Below are positions 1 to 10,529 of a stretch of 64,000 bases of DNA, in pieces. Both the position numbers and the translations under genes were made by a program. Source of the stretch: Dolomedes plantarius (Eukaryota > Arthropoda > Arachnida > Araneae > Dolomedidae); contig OU015490.1 of the NCBI GenBank assembly GCA_907164885.2, positions 14,428,495 to 14,492,494 of the forward strand. Reading direction: 5' to 3'. The notes beneath the pieces were generated by a model. It did no database searches and was not told the DNA's origin. It saw only the letters and a list, made by a program, of their open reading frames with translations. Each line of letters opens with the position of its first letter. Position 1 is the first letter of the stretch.

Positions 1-42
1 TACTTTTGCGTGACGGCGTTTGACGATTTTGAAAACAGAATA

Positions 43-1252
43 CAGTGGACGCTCGTTAATTCGAACTCAAAGGTTCTTTGAAAAAAGTTCGAATTATCCG
101 AAGTTCGAATTATCCGATGTTAAGAGAAAATATATAACTTTAAAAGTGTATCACTGAGAAAGAAAAATCTCCTGGTAAGTATAACCCCAGAAAGTATATT
201 ATTCTATACTATTTAAAATTAAACATATTAAACAGCAATGCAGACTGATCTTAATCATAAAATAAAGCAGATGATATGCTGTAGAAAGTAAACTTTAATT
301 TAAAAAAAAAGAATTACACTTTTGGGAAAAACTGTAAAATGGATGTTTGGTTTTGTTTATGATACCTACATTGTTCAGCCAGCTTCTCTAGCAAATTTAA
401 ATTTTTCCCATGAATCTAAAATTGACTCCTTGTTTTTCTAATAAGTTGACAAGGTATTTTTTTAATGTCATAGTCAGCTGCGAACTTTGTTTTACATTCG
501 CCACTCTCAACTTTCTTTAAAATTTCTATATCTTTGTCTCCAAAGTTACTGTTTTTTACTTTCTACGTGTAGACATCCTGAATTTTTACACTTTCATACC
601 ACACACTGAGGAAGAAAAACTTGCCAGGGGATGGCCGAATGGCTAGGGCGATGGCATTCTGTTTAGATCCTGTGTGTTCGAGTCCCACTGTTGGCATGGA
701 TGCTTGTAGCCGTTCGGAATCGGCTTTAAACTGTAGGTCCCGGTCTAATTAGCCCTCGTGAAGCAAAAAGTTGACCGTAGCGCTCCAAACCAAACCAGGA
801 AGAAAAACTAGATCACATTAACTTGTCTGCAGTGCAGGCATAACTGACGAAGCTCCCTAGAATCTGTAGTAAAGACTGGTTTTTCTGAAATTATAAGAAA
901 ATCGATACAAATAACGGAAAATCGCTTTGTCCGTTAAGCACTGATGTCCCTCACGTTTAGCGGAAATGCAATAGTCTAGGAATGCAGGCATATGCCTCTT
1001 TACACAGAATAGAAATACAGATGATTTTGACACAAAATAATAAATACAGCGGGTATTTTATCCGTTAAACGAGGAAAAAGAAATTTTTTTGTCGAATTTT
1101 TAGTTCGAATTAACCGAAGTGATAAAAATTTAGTTCGAATTAATGAGATATTTTTAACATTAAACCCAATACAAGTTTTTTGGGCCCTTTGGATTAGTTG
1201 GAATTAACCGAAAGTTCGAATTAACCGAGTTCGAATTAACGAGCGTCCACTG
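43..1252. mobile_element. pogo/Tigger-like DNA transposon, non-autonomous
   Basis: Both ends carry the inverted sequence CAGTGGACGCTCGTTAATTC, and a TA dinucleotide lies directly outside each end (41-42 and 1253-1254). The subterminal sequence repeats the words TTCGAATTA(A/T)CCGA several times on both sides, as in pogo/Tigger elements. Inside, the minus strand between roughly 560 and 440 reads as a decayed helix-turn-helix of the CENP-B/pogo type (readable pieces ETKIEILKKVESGE and KTKFAADYDIKK). No long open frame survives, so the copy is dead and would rely on transposase from elsewhere. A SINE is inserted at 622-796. Confidence 0.8.
622..796 (+). mobile_element. tRNA-derived SINE with perfect target duplication
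   Basis: A box-A-like GGATGGCCGAATGGCTAGG and a box-B-like GTTCGAGTCCC lie about 40 bp apart, as in the internal RNA polymerase III promoter of a tRNA. The body ends in a CCAAACCAAACC tail. The 13-mer AGGAAGAAAAACT occurs at 609-621 and again at 797-809, a perfect target-site duplication showing retroposition into the pogo-like element. A related copy lies on the minus strand near 16.4 kb and shares the tRNA head, the TTCGGAATCG body and the CCAAA tail. SINEs carry no protein and borrow LINE machinery. Confidence 0.8.
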
Positions 1253-1254
1253 TA

Positions 1255-1653
1255 TATGTAAATTTAGTTTGTTTACAAGAATATTGTGCGAAAAATAAAA
1301 AAAAATTATAAAGGTTGGCAGTTTATAAAGTCTGTGGATAGTGGAAACGACTAAAAAGGGGATTAAAATTAAATAAAAGAAAGTGAAAAAGAATAATTAA
1401 GTGAAGGTTTGTGCAAATAAGAGAGAAAAATATAAATAAATACGAGTGAACAATAATTAAATAGGAAAATATTAAAACTGTGATTTTGCGAAATAAGGTC
1501 TTTGCAGTAAGTTTGGAGCACTCAAACTCTTCGATGCGCAGTCCTTCCAAGGTTCTTAATGCGACGTAAGCCTGCCCCTTTGCGAAGAGTTTTTTTCCGA
1601 GGTACAGAACTGCGTACATCCTTGCATTTTGTGCACAGTGCTGGCCGATCATT
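1255..1653. other. AT-rich spacer, nothing recognised
   Basis: The stretch is A/T-rich. Short frames occur on both strands but none resembles a known family, and I see no repeat structure. Confidence 0.4.
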
Positions 1654-1795
1654 TTCTTTCAAGTTCATGGGATAATTCATCAAAAAAATTTTAAAAAAGT
1701 ATTTATTAATCCATAGAGTTGTCAAGTTTATATGATCCAAGAGAAAATTTAAAAACATGGTGTATGAAAAGTTCTTTTTATCTTGAAATTATGTT
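1654..1795 (+). repeat. unnamed dispersed repeat, 3' part
   Basis: The segment with TGGGATAATTCATCAAAAAA, TTGTCAAGTTTATATGAT and AAAAGTTCTTTTTATCTTG recurs at 14.4-14.8 kb, 59.3-59.65 kb and 60.4-60.8 kb on the plus strand, and at 3214-3325 on the minus strand. Only the 3' half is present here. No coding capacity is visible and the family is not identified. Confidence 0.65.
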
Positions 1796-1932
1796 TTTGA
1801 GGACGCGAGTTTCGCAGTCAATTTTAAGATGCTCCTTGCGACTTAATTTTTGTGATATTTCCTCCATTTTGCATTTTAATCTAATAAACAGCATATATAT
1901 ATATATATATACACACACAAGGTGCGCCCATA

Positions 1933-2674
1933 AAGTAACCGGACAATTTTTTTATAAATAAGAAAAATATTACTCACCTTCAAATGAATTTATCTCCTTC
2001 AAAATAATCGCTAAAGGAGTCTATACAATTTTCCCAACGTTCCTTCAAGTCATCGAAACACTGTTTATAGGCGTTGGAACTAACCGTTCGCAAAATGCGC
2101 GTAACATTTTATTTAATATCCGAGACATTTTCAAATCTCTCTCTGTCCTTTCGTGGCCACCTTAAGCTTCGGAAAAAGGAAAAAATCAGTTGGCGGTAAG
2201 TGGTGAGAATATGGTAGGCGATTTATCACTGTAATTGAATGCTTAGCGAGATATTGTTGTGCAGAAATTGCTGTATGGGGCCTAGCATTACGTGTAAAAG
2301 AAACCATTGCCCAGGATCAAACAGTTTCTTCCTAACTCACCTTATCCCGTTTCTGAATCGAAAATGCACCTCCGTGTAAAAATACGGATTAATTGTTTGA
2401 TTTTCAGGAACAAATCCGGGATGAATAAGTCCTTTGTAATCAAAAAATCCAAAATCCATGAAAGGACAGAGATTTGAAAACGTCTCGGATATTAAATCAA
2501 ATGTTACGCGTATTTTGCGAACCGTTAGTTCCAATGCCTATAAACAGTGTTTCGATGACTTGAAGGAACGTTGGAAAAATTGTATAGACTCCTTTGGCGA
2601 TTATTTTGAAGGAGATAAATTCATTTGAAGGTGAGTAATATTTTTCTTATTTATAAAAAATTGTCCGGTTACTT
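1933..2674 (-). pseudogene. mariner-type transposase relic with inverted 3' duplication (fold-back)
   Basis: Reading the minus strand from about 2534 to 1960 gives broken mariner transposase sequence: a stretch with FFDYKGLIHPGFVPENQTIN, then pieces resembling the region around the last catalytic aspartate (TDFFLFP-like), then a C-terminus with FDDLKERW and GDYFEGDKF. The C-terminal block, with its outer sequence AAGTAACCGGACAA, is repeated in the opposite orientation at about 2464-2674. The locus therefore has two inverted arms of about 200 bp. Frameshifts and stops are frequent, so no active protein is possible. The N-terminal half, including the first catalytic aspartate, is missing. Confidence 0.65.
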
Positions 2675-2687
2675 AACTTTTTTCATT

Positions 2688-2840
2688 TTTTTAGACGCAT
2701 TTTGGTAGTACTTTTCTGTTTAACCGTTAACTGCTACTGGGTTTGGCGCGCTGAGAAAATTATAACTCGCGACTCAGGACGGACAATTTTTTTCTCTCCG
2801 GAGGAGCGTTATTGAGGAACGTAATCCTACTTATTCCAAC
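2688..2840 (+). repeat. dispersed repeat also present inverted at 29.5 kb
   Basis: The block runs from a TTTAACCGTTAACTG-like word through TTATAACTCGCG and a TCTCCGGAGGA-like word to GGAACGTAATCCTAC. It is found in reverse orientation at about 29515-29655 (GTAGGATTACGTTCC, CGCGAGTTATAA, AACAGTTAAACGG). It may be one end of an undefined DNA transposon. Confidence 0.5.
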
Positions 2841-3213
2841 TTATCTGACTACGTTGAAATGGCTGTTTTGGGGCAACATTTCGAAAATTTTTTATCGCTC
2901 CGTCTCAAAAGACCCGCCTTTAGGATCCCAAAACTGCTTTATTTTGGTTTGTGCGATCATCTGAGTAGCATTTATGGCCATTTTAATAAACCGAAAGCGG
3001 TATTAAAAGACCCTCTTTCAATGCATTTCCCAGAAAACTCATTTTTCATTCACTTTAGCAAACGAGAAAGCTCGTCACTTAAAAAGCTTTCAATGTACTT
3101 CAATGAAATTTTGCAATAGTGTTTGACATATGTTTTGACCTAAAAGTTAAGCCATATGTGTTCATTGAATCATTCTGCACTGGTACCTGTACTTATAAAA
3201 AGATAATTAAATA

Positions 3214-3325
3214 ATCACAAGATAAAAAGAACTTTTTATATACAATGTTTTTAAATTTTCTGTTGAATCATATAAACTTGACAATTCTATGTATTAATAA
3301 ATACTTAAAAAAATTTTTTTTCACA
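3214..3325 (-). repeat. unnamed dispersed repeat, 3' part (inverted copy)
   Basis: The reverse complement carries TTGTCAAGTTTATATGATTC followed by AAAAGTTCTTTTTATCTTG, the same 3' block as at 1654-1795. The two copies face each other across 1.4 kb that holds the fold-back mariner relic. Confidence 0.6.
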
Positions 3326-3330
3326 CACAC

Positions 3331-4292
3331 ACACAAAAAAACAAACAAAAAAGAAGGAGAGTTAATAAAAACATGGTAAAAAATCAGTGTTTTTTCACTT
3401 TTTCTGTATATTTCAGTGATTTTTGGATATAGTGTAAAACTTTTGACTTCACAACACAGGTAAGTGTCATAGTGGTATATGGTATAAAGGAAATTAAAAT
3501 AGATCGAGTCGAATGGAGTTGTAGGGTATATAGCGTAAGCACTCAGTTGTACTGAAAATCGATAAAAATTCCTTCTATTTTAAAATTGGCAGGAGCCAGT
3601 GTTCATATCCTCGGATTAATGTTTAGGAAAAATGAAAACAACGGCCGTAAATAATCACTTGGCACTTGACGACACAGAGACAAGGTACTTTATTCACACG
3701 TAGACAGAAATCAGAACAGCATCGCAATGCTGATCTTAATAGCACGAGGCTAAACAGAACACAACCGTCTTATTTCGAATCCAAAACTAATTCTACAGAA
3801 AGACAAAACGTTACTAGGAGTTGCCACTCTATGAATACAAAACTATCAAAATTACGATTACATCGGACTCACATCTAGGGGCGAAAGAATAAGCTATAAG
3901 TACTTTGAAACAAAAATGCTATGAAATGTCTACCAAAACTATATTTGTTTTCGTGATTCTATATCCCATTTGAACTAAAAATATATGTATTGAATTTGCA
4001 CTGTTTTATTTTTGAAAAAAAAGGTCTCCGAACATAAGTAGGATTGCAGAATGTAATACAATACGATTGGTTCCTTCCTTTTAGGTTGAATGCCCTTTTT
4101 GAATCTTGAATTATGAACACTCTCTGCCGTTTGAAATGCGACCTACAAAATGATTCTACCTTTGATTAATGAAGATGAAATCTATAAATATTTTATTGTT
4201 TCATTCTGTGGAAAGAACCAGTGGAGAGAATTGCAGTTCCACCCTTATCTGTAGACCGAAATCAAAACTCAGGAGCTCTATATGATTGTTAG
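3331..4292. other. spacer, nothing recognised
   Basis: Only short frames are present (for example 3666-3878, 70 codons), with no recognisable motif. I see no tandem structure or terminal repeats. Confidence 0.4.
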
Positions 4293-5010
4293 TTAAGGCG
4301 ACAATGGACCTTCACATTGACAAAAATATGCCCCCAAAACGATTTTTTTTCTTTCAGAAAATGATTCTGCAACTCATCAGCTTTAAGTTTAAAAAAAAGT
4401 ATGTTGATCCGATCATCATTAACCGAGTTATAAGTTTTTTTTTCAAACGCAAACAATGGAAATGCTAGTCAAATAAAAACTTTAAATGCCATTTTCGCAG
4501 AACAAGTTTTCATGTCGTTTCGGTAAGTTCAAAATGTTCCATGCGTCATAATTTTTCTCGAATTTTCATAAAATTTCATAAAATGATTATTTATATACGC
4601 TAGAATCAAACTTAGTAATCAATTCATTATACTATTTTAAAACAACTTAAAATTGTTACAATAAAAACATTTTTTGATAAAATTTTGCATAAAATGACCT
4701 ATTTTTATAGATTTCTTTTCTAGTTTTTATAAATCTGACTGTCAATCAAATATTGCTAGTAACTTTAATAATAACTATATAAAGTTAGCTTAAGAGAGAA
4801 AATTAGATATCTGAGACAAAAATGGATGCGCATGGAGGATTTTTAAATAGAGTCATTAACAAACTGATTTTAATTTATATCTTAATTAATTACATTCTGA
4901 TTTTTTTAATTTAGAATTTTCATTTCTAAACACTGCATACGTATACAAAATTTCATAGTAATTGGTTAATAAATAAATAAAAAGTTTTTCATGGTCCATT
5001 GTCACCTTAA
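4293..5010 (+). mobile_element. TTAA-bounded MITE, copy 1
   Basis: The element is bounded by TTAA (4293-4296 and 5007-5010). Its ends are inverted: GGCGACAATGGACC at the left and GGTCCATTGTCACC at the right. A second copy in the opposite orientation lies at 52974-53698 and matches over essentially its whole length (shared words GTTCCATGCGTCATAATTTT, GATATCTGA, CTTAAGAGAGAAAATTAGAT). No transposase frame is present. TTAA target duplication is characteristic of piggyBac elements, so this is probably a piggyBac-mobilised MITE, though the termini are not the classic CCC/GGG type. Confidence 0.75.
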
Positions 5011-5460
5011 GGTGGTATGATTCCTTCACGAGAGCGATTGTGCAATCCGTAGAGAGCGATTGCGCCCACTCTAATAGCGCATATAGATTGGTGCAGCGTT
5101 CTCTCTTCCCCTCCTGCAGACCCCCGACTCCTGTCATCACATTAGTCACGGTAACATTAGACACGGTATTTAGAACCACCCCCATTCCCGCCCCCAAGGT
5201 TTCTCTGATCTGGTGTCTCCCCCGTCCCCGCTCGACACCATTTGACCCGCTGACACCCCGCCCTTTCTTTGATGGACCGCCAGAGGAGGCGATCCACGCA
5301 TAGTACAGAGTACAGAGTGAACATAAATCACTGGATTCCCCAAGGCACAGGCAGAGAACTCTGCACCAATATATATGCACCATAAGGGGAGGAAAGTTTA
5401 CGCGTGCGAATATTGATTTTGATAGAAGCCCGGCCATTGATAACACATGATGTAGTTTCC
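5011..5460. other. GC-richer segment with open frames on both strands, unidentified
   Basis: This is a relatively GC-rich island. The minus strand is open from 5446 to 4886 (186 codons) and the plus strand from 5040 to 5303 (87 codons). The minus frame runs into the MITE, and neither translation shows a domain I recognise. Host exon, repeat or chance openness cannot be separated from the sequence alone. Confidence 0.3.
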
Positions 5461-5489
5461 GCAGAAGCGTCTAGTTGCGCCCAAAACGA

Positions 5490-5830
5490 AACTGTTTATT
5501 GAGATATCAGCGGATGGGCGTGCATGTAAGGCAACAGAAAATAAAGAAAATTTAATAACTTTTAAAATGAATCATGGATTTTAAGGAGAATAGAGTCTTT
5601 ATTCAAGACATCATAAATATGCCACTTTTACTACCTAAATGTCGGTATATCCTATATACATCATATACCTTTTTACATCGGGTATCATTTTACATCATTT
5701 ATCCCACATATATAATTTTTACATCACGCATGTTTATATCAGCAAATGTGTGCGCATGAAGGCAATGGCAAAATAAGAAAAGTTAAAACTAATTTTTAAA
5801 ATGAATCATGTGTTTTCAGAAAAAAATAGA
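5490..5830 (+). repeat. short direct duplication, about 240 bp apart
   Basis: The block around 5503-5590 (CAGCGGATGGGCGTGCATG, then AAAATGAATCATGGATTTT) recurs diverged at about 5742-5825 (CAGCAAATGTGTGCGCATGA, then AAAATGAATCATGTGTTTT). Between them is an AT-rich stretch rich in the word ACATC. Confidence 0.5.
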
Positions 5831-6214
5831 TTTAAACTTACCGTAAGTTGGATCCTCGTACTTGGATCCTCGGGCCCAAACCGGAAAAGTGTTTTAAATT
5901 ACACCTAGGTCTCTTATCAATAAAATATAGATATAATTCCCAATCTCTCCAGCAGATAGGAGCATTACCTACGTCCTGAGGCACTTTACCACGTTCCCGC
6001 TGTTCTCACCTTTTTTTAGTTCAGGTTATGTTGCTTTGTGATAAAAACACGAATTTTTGTGACCTTATAACTTCCATTTTCACTTCTTTACACACTACAG
6101 TCCCACATTAGGTAAGAATAAATTTACATTTCAAATACAGTCTTTAAGAATATAACAATAGTTTTAGATGAATAGAGAATCAATTAACCCAGTAAAATTT
6201 ATAAGTTTTAACTA

Positions 6215-7033
6215 GTGTGCTGATAAACTAAAAATGGGGTTACTTAGACTCAAGCAAGGAAGTGGGTCCAATTAACTCCTAGTCACATTTTTGATTAGAC
6301 ATTTTCAAATTTCACTGCAGAAATAATTAATATCATTACTTCATGTCGGGTTCCTTTTATTTAATGGTTAAACCGGTTCATGTGCATTATTTCGCAGATC
6401 TGATACAAAAATGCCCCAAAATTACAAGAGCTCTCCTGGGAGCAGAAATTATGCGGATTTTACAGCTGAAAAATTAGAGAATGTTTAAATGCTGTGAGGT
6501 CAGGAGAAATGTCTCAGCCTCAACTCACTTTAAAATTAGTAAGTCCACTTTAAAAAGGAGATTGAAGAATGGTTTATTGAACAAACCTGGACATCCAATC
6601 ATATTTACTAGTAAAGAAGCGTTCGACTGTGCCAGTCATTTAGAAAAAAATGTTATTTTGGATTTCCCGTAGACGAACTGGACTTTCAATTTATTGTCAA
6701 GTCTTACCTTGCAATGTATGGAAGATCAGTGAAATCTTTCCAAAACAAAATCCCAGGGCGTGACTAGATAAAATTAGTTTTGAAGACGCATCCACTGTTA
6801 ACAATCAGATTTGCAAATAAAAAGGGGTTTGTTTTCTGTTTTAATGTGAAATAAATTTTTCATACATTAGCCTCTATTTTTGTTTCAAGATCCTAGGTAC
6901 TACTTGAGCCCACTACCTATTTGAATTGTATATTTCATGTAAAATGTAGGTTGGGTCCAAGTAACCCCAATCAGGGGTTGGGTTCAAGTAACCCCAGGGG
7001 GTTACTTGAACTCAAAATTCAATAATTGATTAA

Positions 7034-7089
<56 letters not shown>

Positions 7090-7253
7090 TTTTGGTTTGA
7101 AAAAGACCTAAAATCCTAGGGAATCTTCAAATAAGTTGTTCAAATCAGGTTATCAGCACAAATATGTTTTTAAGGCTATTATTGGTTGGGTAAAATATGT
7201 ACAAAAATCTTCACTTTTTGGGTCCAAGTAACCCCAAATCTACGGTACATTAA
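6215..7253 (+). pseudogene. pogo/Tigger-type transposase relic with partial ends
   Basis: An ATG at 6411 opens a frame reading MPQNYKSSPGSRNYADFTAE and then LENCLNAVRSGEMSQPQ with frame breaks. This is the N-terminal helix-turn-helix start typical of pogo/Tigger transposases. Further fragments (PGHPIIFTSKEAFD, ASHLEKNVILDFP) fit the DNA-binding CENP-B-like region, and coding similarity stops near 6770. The outer sequence GGGGTTACTTGGACCC appears inverted near the right end (to 7253) and in diverged form near 6235. A long (TA)n tract sits inside at 7041-7083. Frameshifts and loss of the whole catalytic domain make it inactive. Confidence 0.6.
7041..7083. repeat. (TA)n microsatellite
   Basis: An uninterrupted TA dinucleotide run inside the pogo-like relic. 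Confidence 0.9.
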
Positions 7254-7819
7254 ATAATCCATTTTTACATCCTATACATTGGTAAAATAAAGTAAAAGAA
7301 ATAAGAAAATTACATTACTACATTATAGGTTGTTTTAGATTTATTATTTAACTTAAAATACGCTATATTTACATCCTATATCTTTGATAATAAAGTTGAA
7401 AGTACTTTGCTCCCAAAAAGTTTATAATAGAAACATGGTTCGACAAAGAACAATATCGCAACGTTTTGTATTCCAAAATTATCATATTTTCCAGCTTACC
7501 ATTACGATGAATGTAATTAGAACAGCGTTTCGTTTTTCAAGATGTTATGATACGGCGATGATGGTTCAGTCTCGTGACGCGTTCCCGAAACACAAATGGA
7601 ATTCATTTCCACCTTGAATTTTCATAAATTATTTCGTTCATCTGAATACATGAATACTCTCCTTTTTTTCGGTTCATTAAAACTCGGATCATATTTCCAT
7701 TGTTCTGTTTCATTTTCATTACTGTCGCCCTTTTCATTAGAAAATGAAAAGATACCTGCATATTGTAATCTAGAACGTTTCGAAACGGAGTTGTTAATTC
7801 AGTCTCTGTGTTCCATGTA
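7254..7819. other. spacer, nothing recognised
   Basis: AT-rich DNA with overlapping short frames and no family resemblance. Confidence 0.4.

Positions 7820-8131
<312 letters not shown>

Positions 8132-8185
<54 letters not shown>
8132..8185. repeat. (TA)n microsatellite
   Basis: Pure TA run immediately after the 147-bp MITE. Confidence 0.9.
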
Positions 8186-8187
<2 letters not shown>

Positions 8188-8261
8188 CCCCTATTTTGTT
8201 AATGTTAAGAATCGATTCAAGACTCCATAGAGCCAATGTTACGGAAGAAACCACTTATCCA

Positions 8262-8328
8262 CGTCCACCCCTCAAAACGGCCACTTTTTTCTGAACCATG
8301 ACTGGCCGCTAGACAGAAGTTTCACTTT
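8262..8328. mobile_element. partial copy of the 68-bp MITE
   Basis: CTGAACCATGACTGGCCGC and AGAAGTTTCAC match the right half of the MITE at 7820-7887. The left end is decayed. Confidence 0.5.
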
Positions 8329-8478
8329 ATTTTCAAATTTCATTTATTTCTTCCATAAGTAAATTATTTTCGCCAAAAAAATCCTTAGCTAAATAAGTGT
8401 AATAAACGGCCATCCATAACTAAACTTATTCGTTAATGAAAAGATATCTAGAAATAATATTTTATACATAACTTTTAT

Positions 8479-8520
8479 AAATATATATATATATATATAT
8501 ATAATATAAGTTTTATATTA

Positions 8521-8566
<46 letters not shown>
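8479..8566. repeat. (TA)n-rich tract
   Basis: Two TA runs joined by ATAAGTTTTATATT-like sequence. Confidence 0.85.
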
Positions 8567-8571
<5 letters not shown>

Positions 8572-9260
8572 AGACGTCATGCCTTTCATTGATCATACAG
8601 TTACAACATGGACTGACAAAAAATGCGCCTGAATTTCCAAATACTCATAAATTTTAAACATTTTTGTTTTTTTATTTAATAATTTCATTTTATTTGAAAA
8701 TTACAAAAATTATTTATGTTTAATTATTTACTTTCATCACTTTTATTAATTTTTTATTAATAAAATATTTCCGAGTAATAATTTAAATTTTATTATTTAT
8801 TTAAATTATTTTAACTAACAACATAATTTCGAGTAATTATTCTCTTTATATGATTTTATAACCATTGTAATTGGGTTATTAATTTTTACTCAATGATTTT
8901 TAATAATTCTTTTAATTATTCTTTATTTTAATTTCTAGCAATTTTTAAATAGAATAATTGCTAGATGATAAACATTTAATGAATTTCTCAATGTTTATTA
9001 ATTATTTTTACATACTTGTTAATTACTTTTGTTGAAGTGTCTTGAAATTCCGATTGAAAAAGGAAAAGCTTTCTCGCTAACTAGGAAATGCTATAAGGAA
9101 ATGACTGGCGTAAGAGTGAATATTTAAAGAGGATTGAATAAATAATTAATGAAATTAAGATTATTAGGTATCAAATATTAAAAATAAAAATGAATATTTA
9201 ACTAATGAGTATTTTATTCATGCGTGCTGAATAACTTTTAGTTTGTTTCACATTTATTAC

Positions 9261-9262
<2 letters not shown>
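8567..9262. other. extremely AT-rich spacer
   Basis: Long A/T runs with words such as TTATTTAAATTATTT. I see no genes or terminal repeats. Confidence 0.5.
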
Positions 9263-9295
<33 letters not shown>

Positions 9296-9297
9296 GT
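9263..9297. repeat. (TAT)n microsatellite
   Basis: About eleven ATT/TAT units. Confidence 0.85.
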
Positions 9298-9299
9298 TT

Positions 9300-9815
9300 A
9301 AATTATTATTTTTTAAACGGATGTTTTTTTAAAAAGCGTTCCAAATTTCTTATTACTTCTTTTCTTATTATTTTTAAATGGACTTTTTTTACCGATCTTT
9401 TCACATTTCTTATCTCTTCTTCATAATTTTTTTTTAAAACAGACGTTATTTTTTGACGTTTGTTTCAATTTTCGAATTTTTTCTTATTTTTGAATGGACG
9501 TTTTTCTAACATATGTTTCAAATTTCTTATTTCTTCTTGTTGCTATTATTTTTTAAACGGACTTTTTTTTGACATTTATTTCAGATTTCTTATTTCTTCA
9601 TCATATTATATAATAAATGGACGCTTTATTTGACATTTGTTTCAACTTTCGAATTTCTTCTTCTTATTTTTAAATGGACGTTTGTTAACACTTGTTTCAA
9701 ATTTCTTATTTCTTCTTATTTTTTAAACGGACGTTTTTGCAGCGTTTGTTTCAAATTTCTCATTTCACCTTCTTATTTTTCTAATGGACGTTTTTTTTAG
9801 CGTTTGTTTCATAGT
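9300..9815 (+). repeat. degenerate minisatellite, about 60-70 bp period, about 8 units
   Basis: Units follow the pattern A(A/T)ACGGACGTTTTT, then TTTGTTTCAAATTTCTTATT, then TCTTCTTATTTTT. They recur near 9315, 9375, 9440, 9495, 9555, 9615, 9675, 9730 and 9785 with variable spacing. It lies between two (ATT)n runs. Confidence 0.7.
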
Positions 9816-9855
9816 TGCTGTTTATTATTAATCATTTTTTATATTATCATTATTG

Positions 9856-9894
<39 letters not shown>

Positions 9895-9898
9895 TATT
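9856..9898. repeat. (ATT)n microsatellite
   Basis: About a dozen ATT units. Confidence 0.85.
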
Positions 9899-9919
9899 TT
9901 TATATTATTTTTTAACCAC

Positions 9920-10447
9920 CCTAAGGAGGCTTCGTTTATTATCAATGAATGTCGGCCACTCTGTACTCTACGTCACCACCAGTATATGAGAAACCGAGCA
10001 CTGAGTGAACGACTCCTTGAATTTTAAGTGCCAGCTTTTCCCGACTCGTTCGCGAGTCATTTCACGTCACATCCCCCCGAGCGAATCGGCGCTTCGCCCA
10101 CTCACATTTCGTCTTCCACGTCCGATCGCTCCACATCTTCCCGTCCGCGGTCACAGCAGCGATGAAGGCGGGTCCGAGCCGGTCCGGTTCGGGATGGTCT
10201 CTCCGGGCAGAGGGGGGGGGGGGGGATGGATGGATCTCCGTCTTTCGTTTTTCTTTGAATCGGGTTGAACGGACGAGTCGAATCGATAATACAAGTGACG
10301 GCGTCGCATCGGCGAGGTGCGGGAATACAGTTTGGCATAATGAAGACATAAATAGAAATATTTAATGAGGTTTATGTAGAGAACGCTTAGTGGAAGTAAT
10401 AAAGACGGAGATTTAGAAAGCAATGAAGTCAAAATGCAAATCATCCC
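9920..10447. other. GC-richer non-repetitive island, unidentified
   Basis: Between 9950 and 10340 the base composition rises sharply, with many CG dinucleotides (CGTCTTCCACGTCCGATCGC; CGGGTCCGAGCCGGTCCGG). Overlapping frames are open on both strands (plus 10005-10268; minus 10349-10062), which is expected of GC-rich DNA. No domain is recognised. A host exon or promoter/CpG-type segment is possible but unsupported. Confidence 0.3.
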
Positions 10448-10493
10448 GCGTAATTATATATACATACATACATACATACATACATACATACAT

Positions 10494-10524
<31 letters not shown>
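10448..10524. repeat. (CATA)n/(TA)n microsatellite
   Basis: ACAT tetranucleotide repeats pass into TA repeats abutting the Tc1-like element. Confidence 0.9.

Positions 10525-10526
<2 letters not shown>

Positions 10527-10529
<3 letters not shown>

Noticed and set aside
4886..5446. 186-codon minus-strand frame as a gene
   Set aside because: Its 3' part is the end of the TTAA MITE (the DHEKLFIYLLTNYYEILY stretch), so the frame crosses a transposon boundary. It is overlapped by another open frame on the opposite strand.
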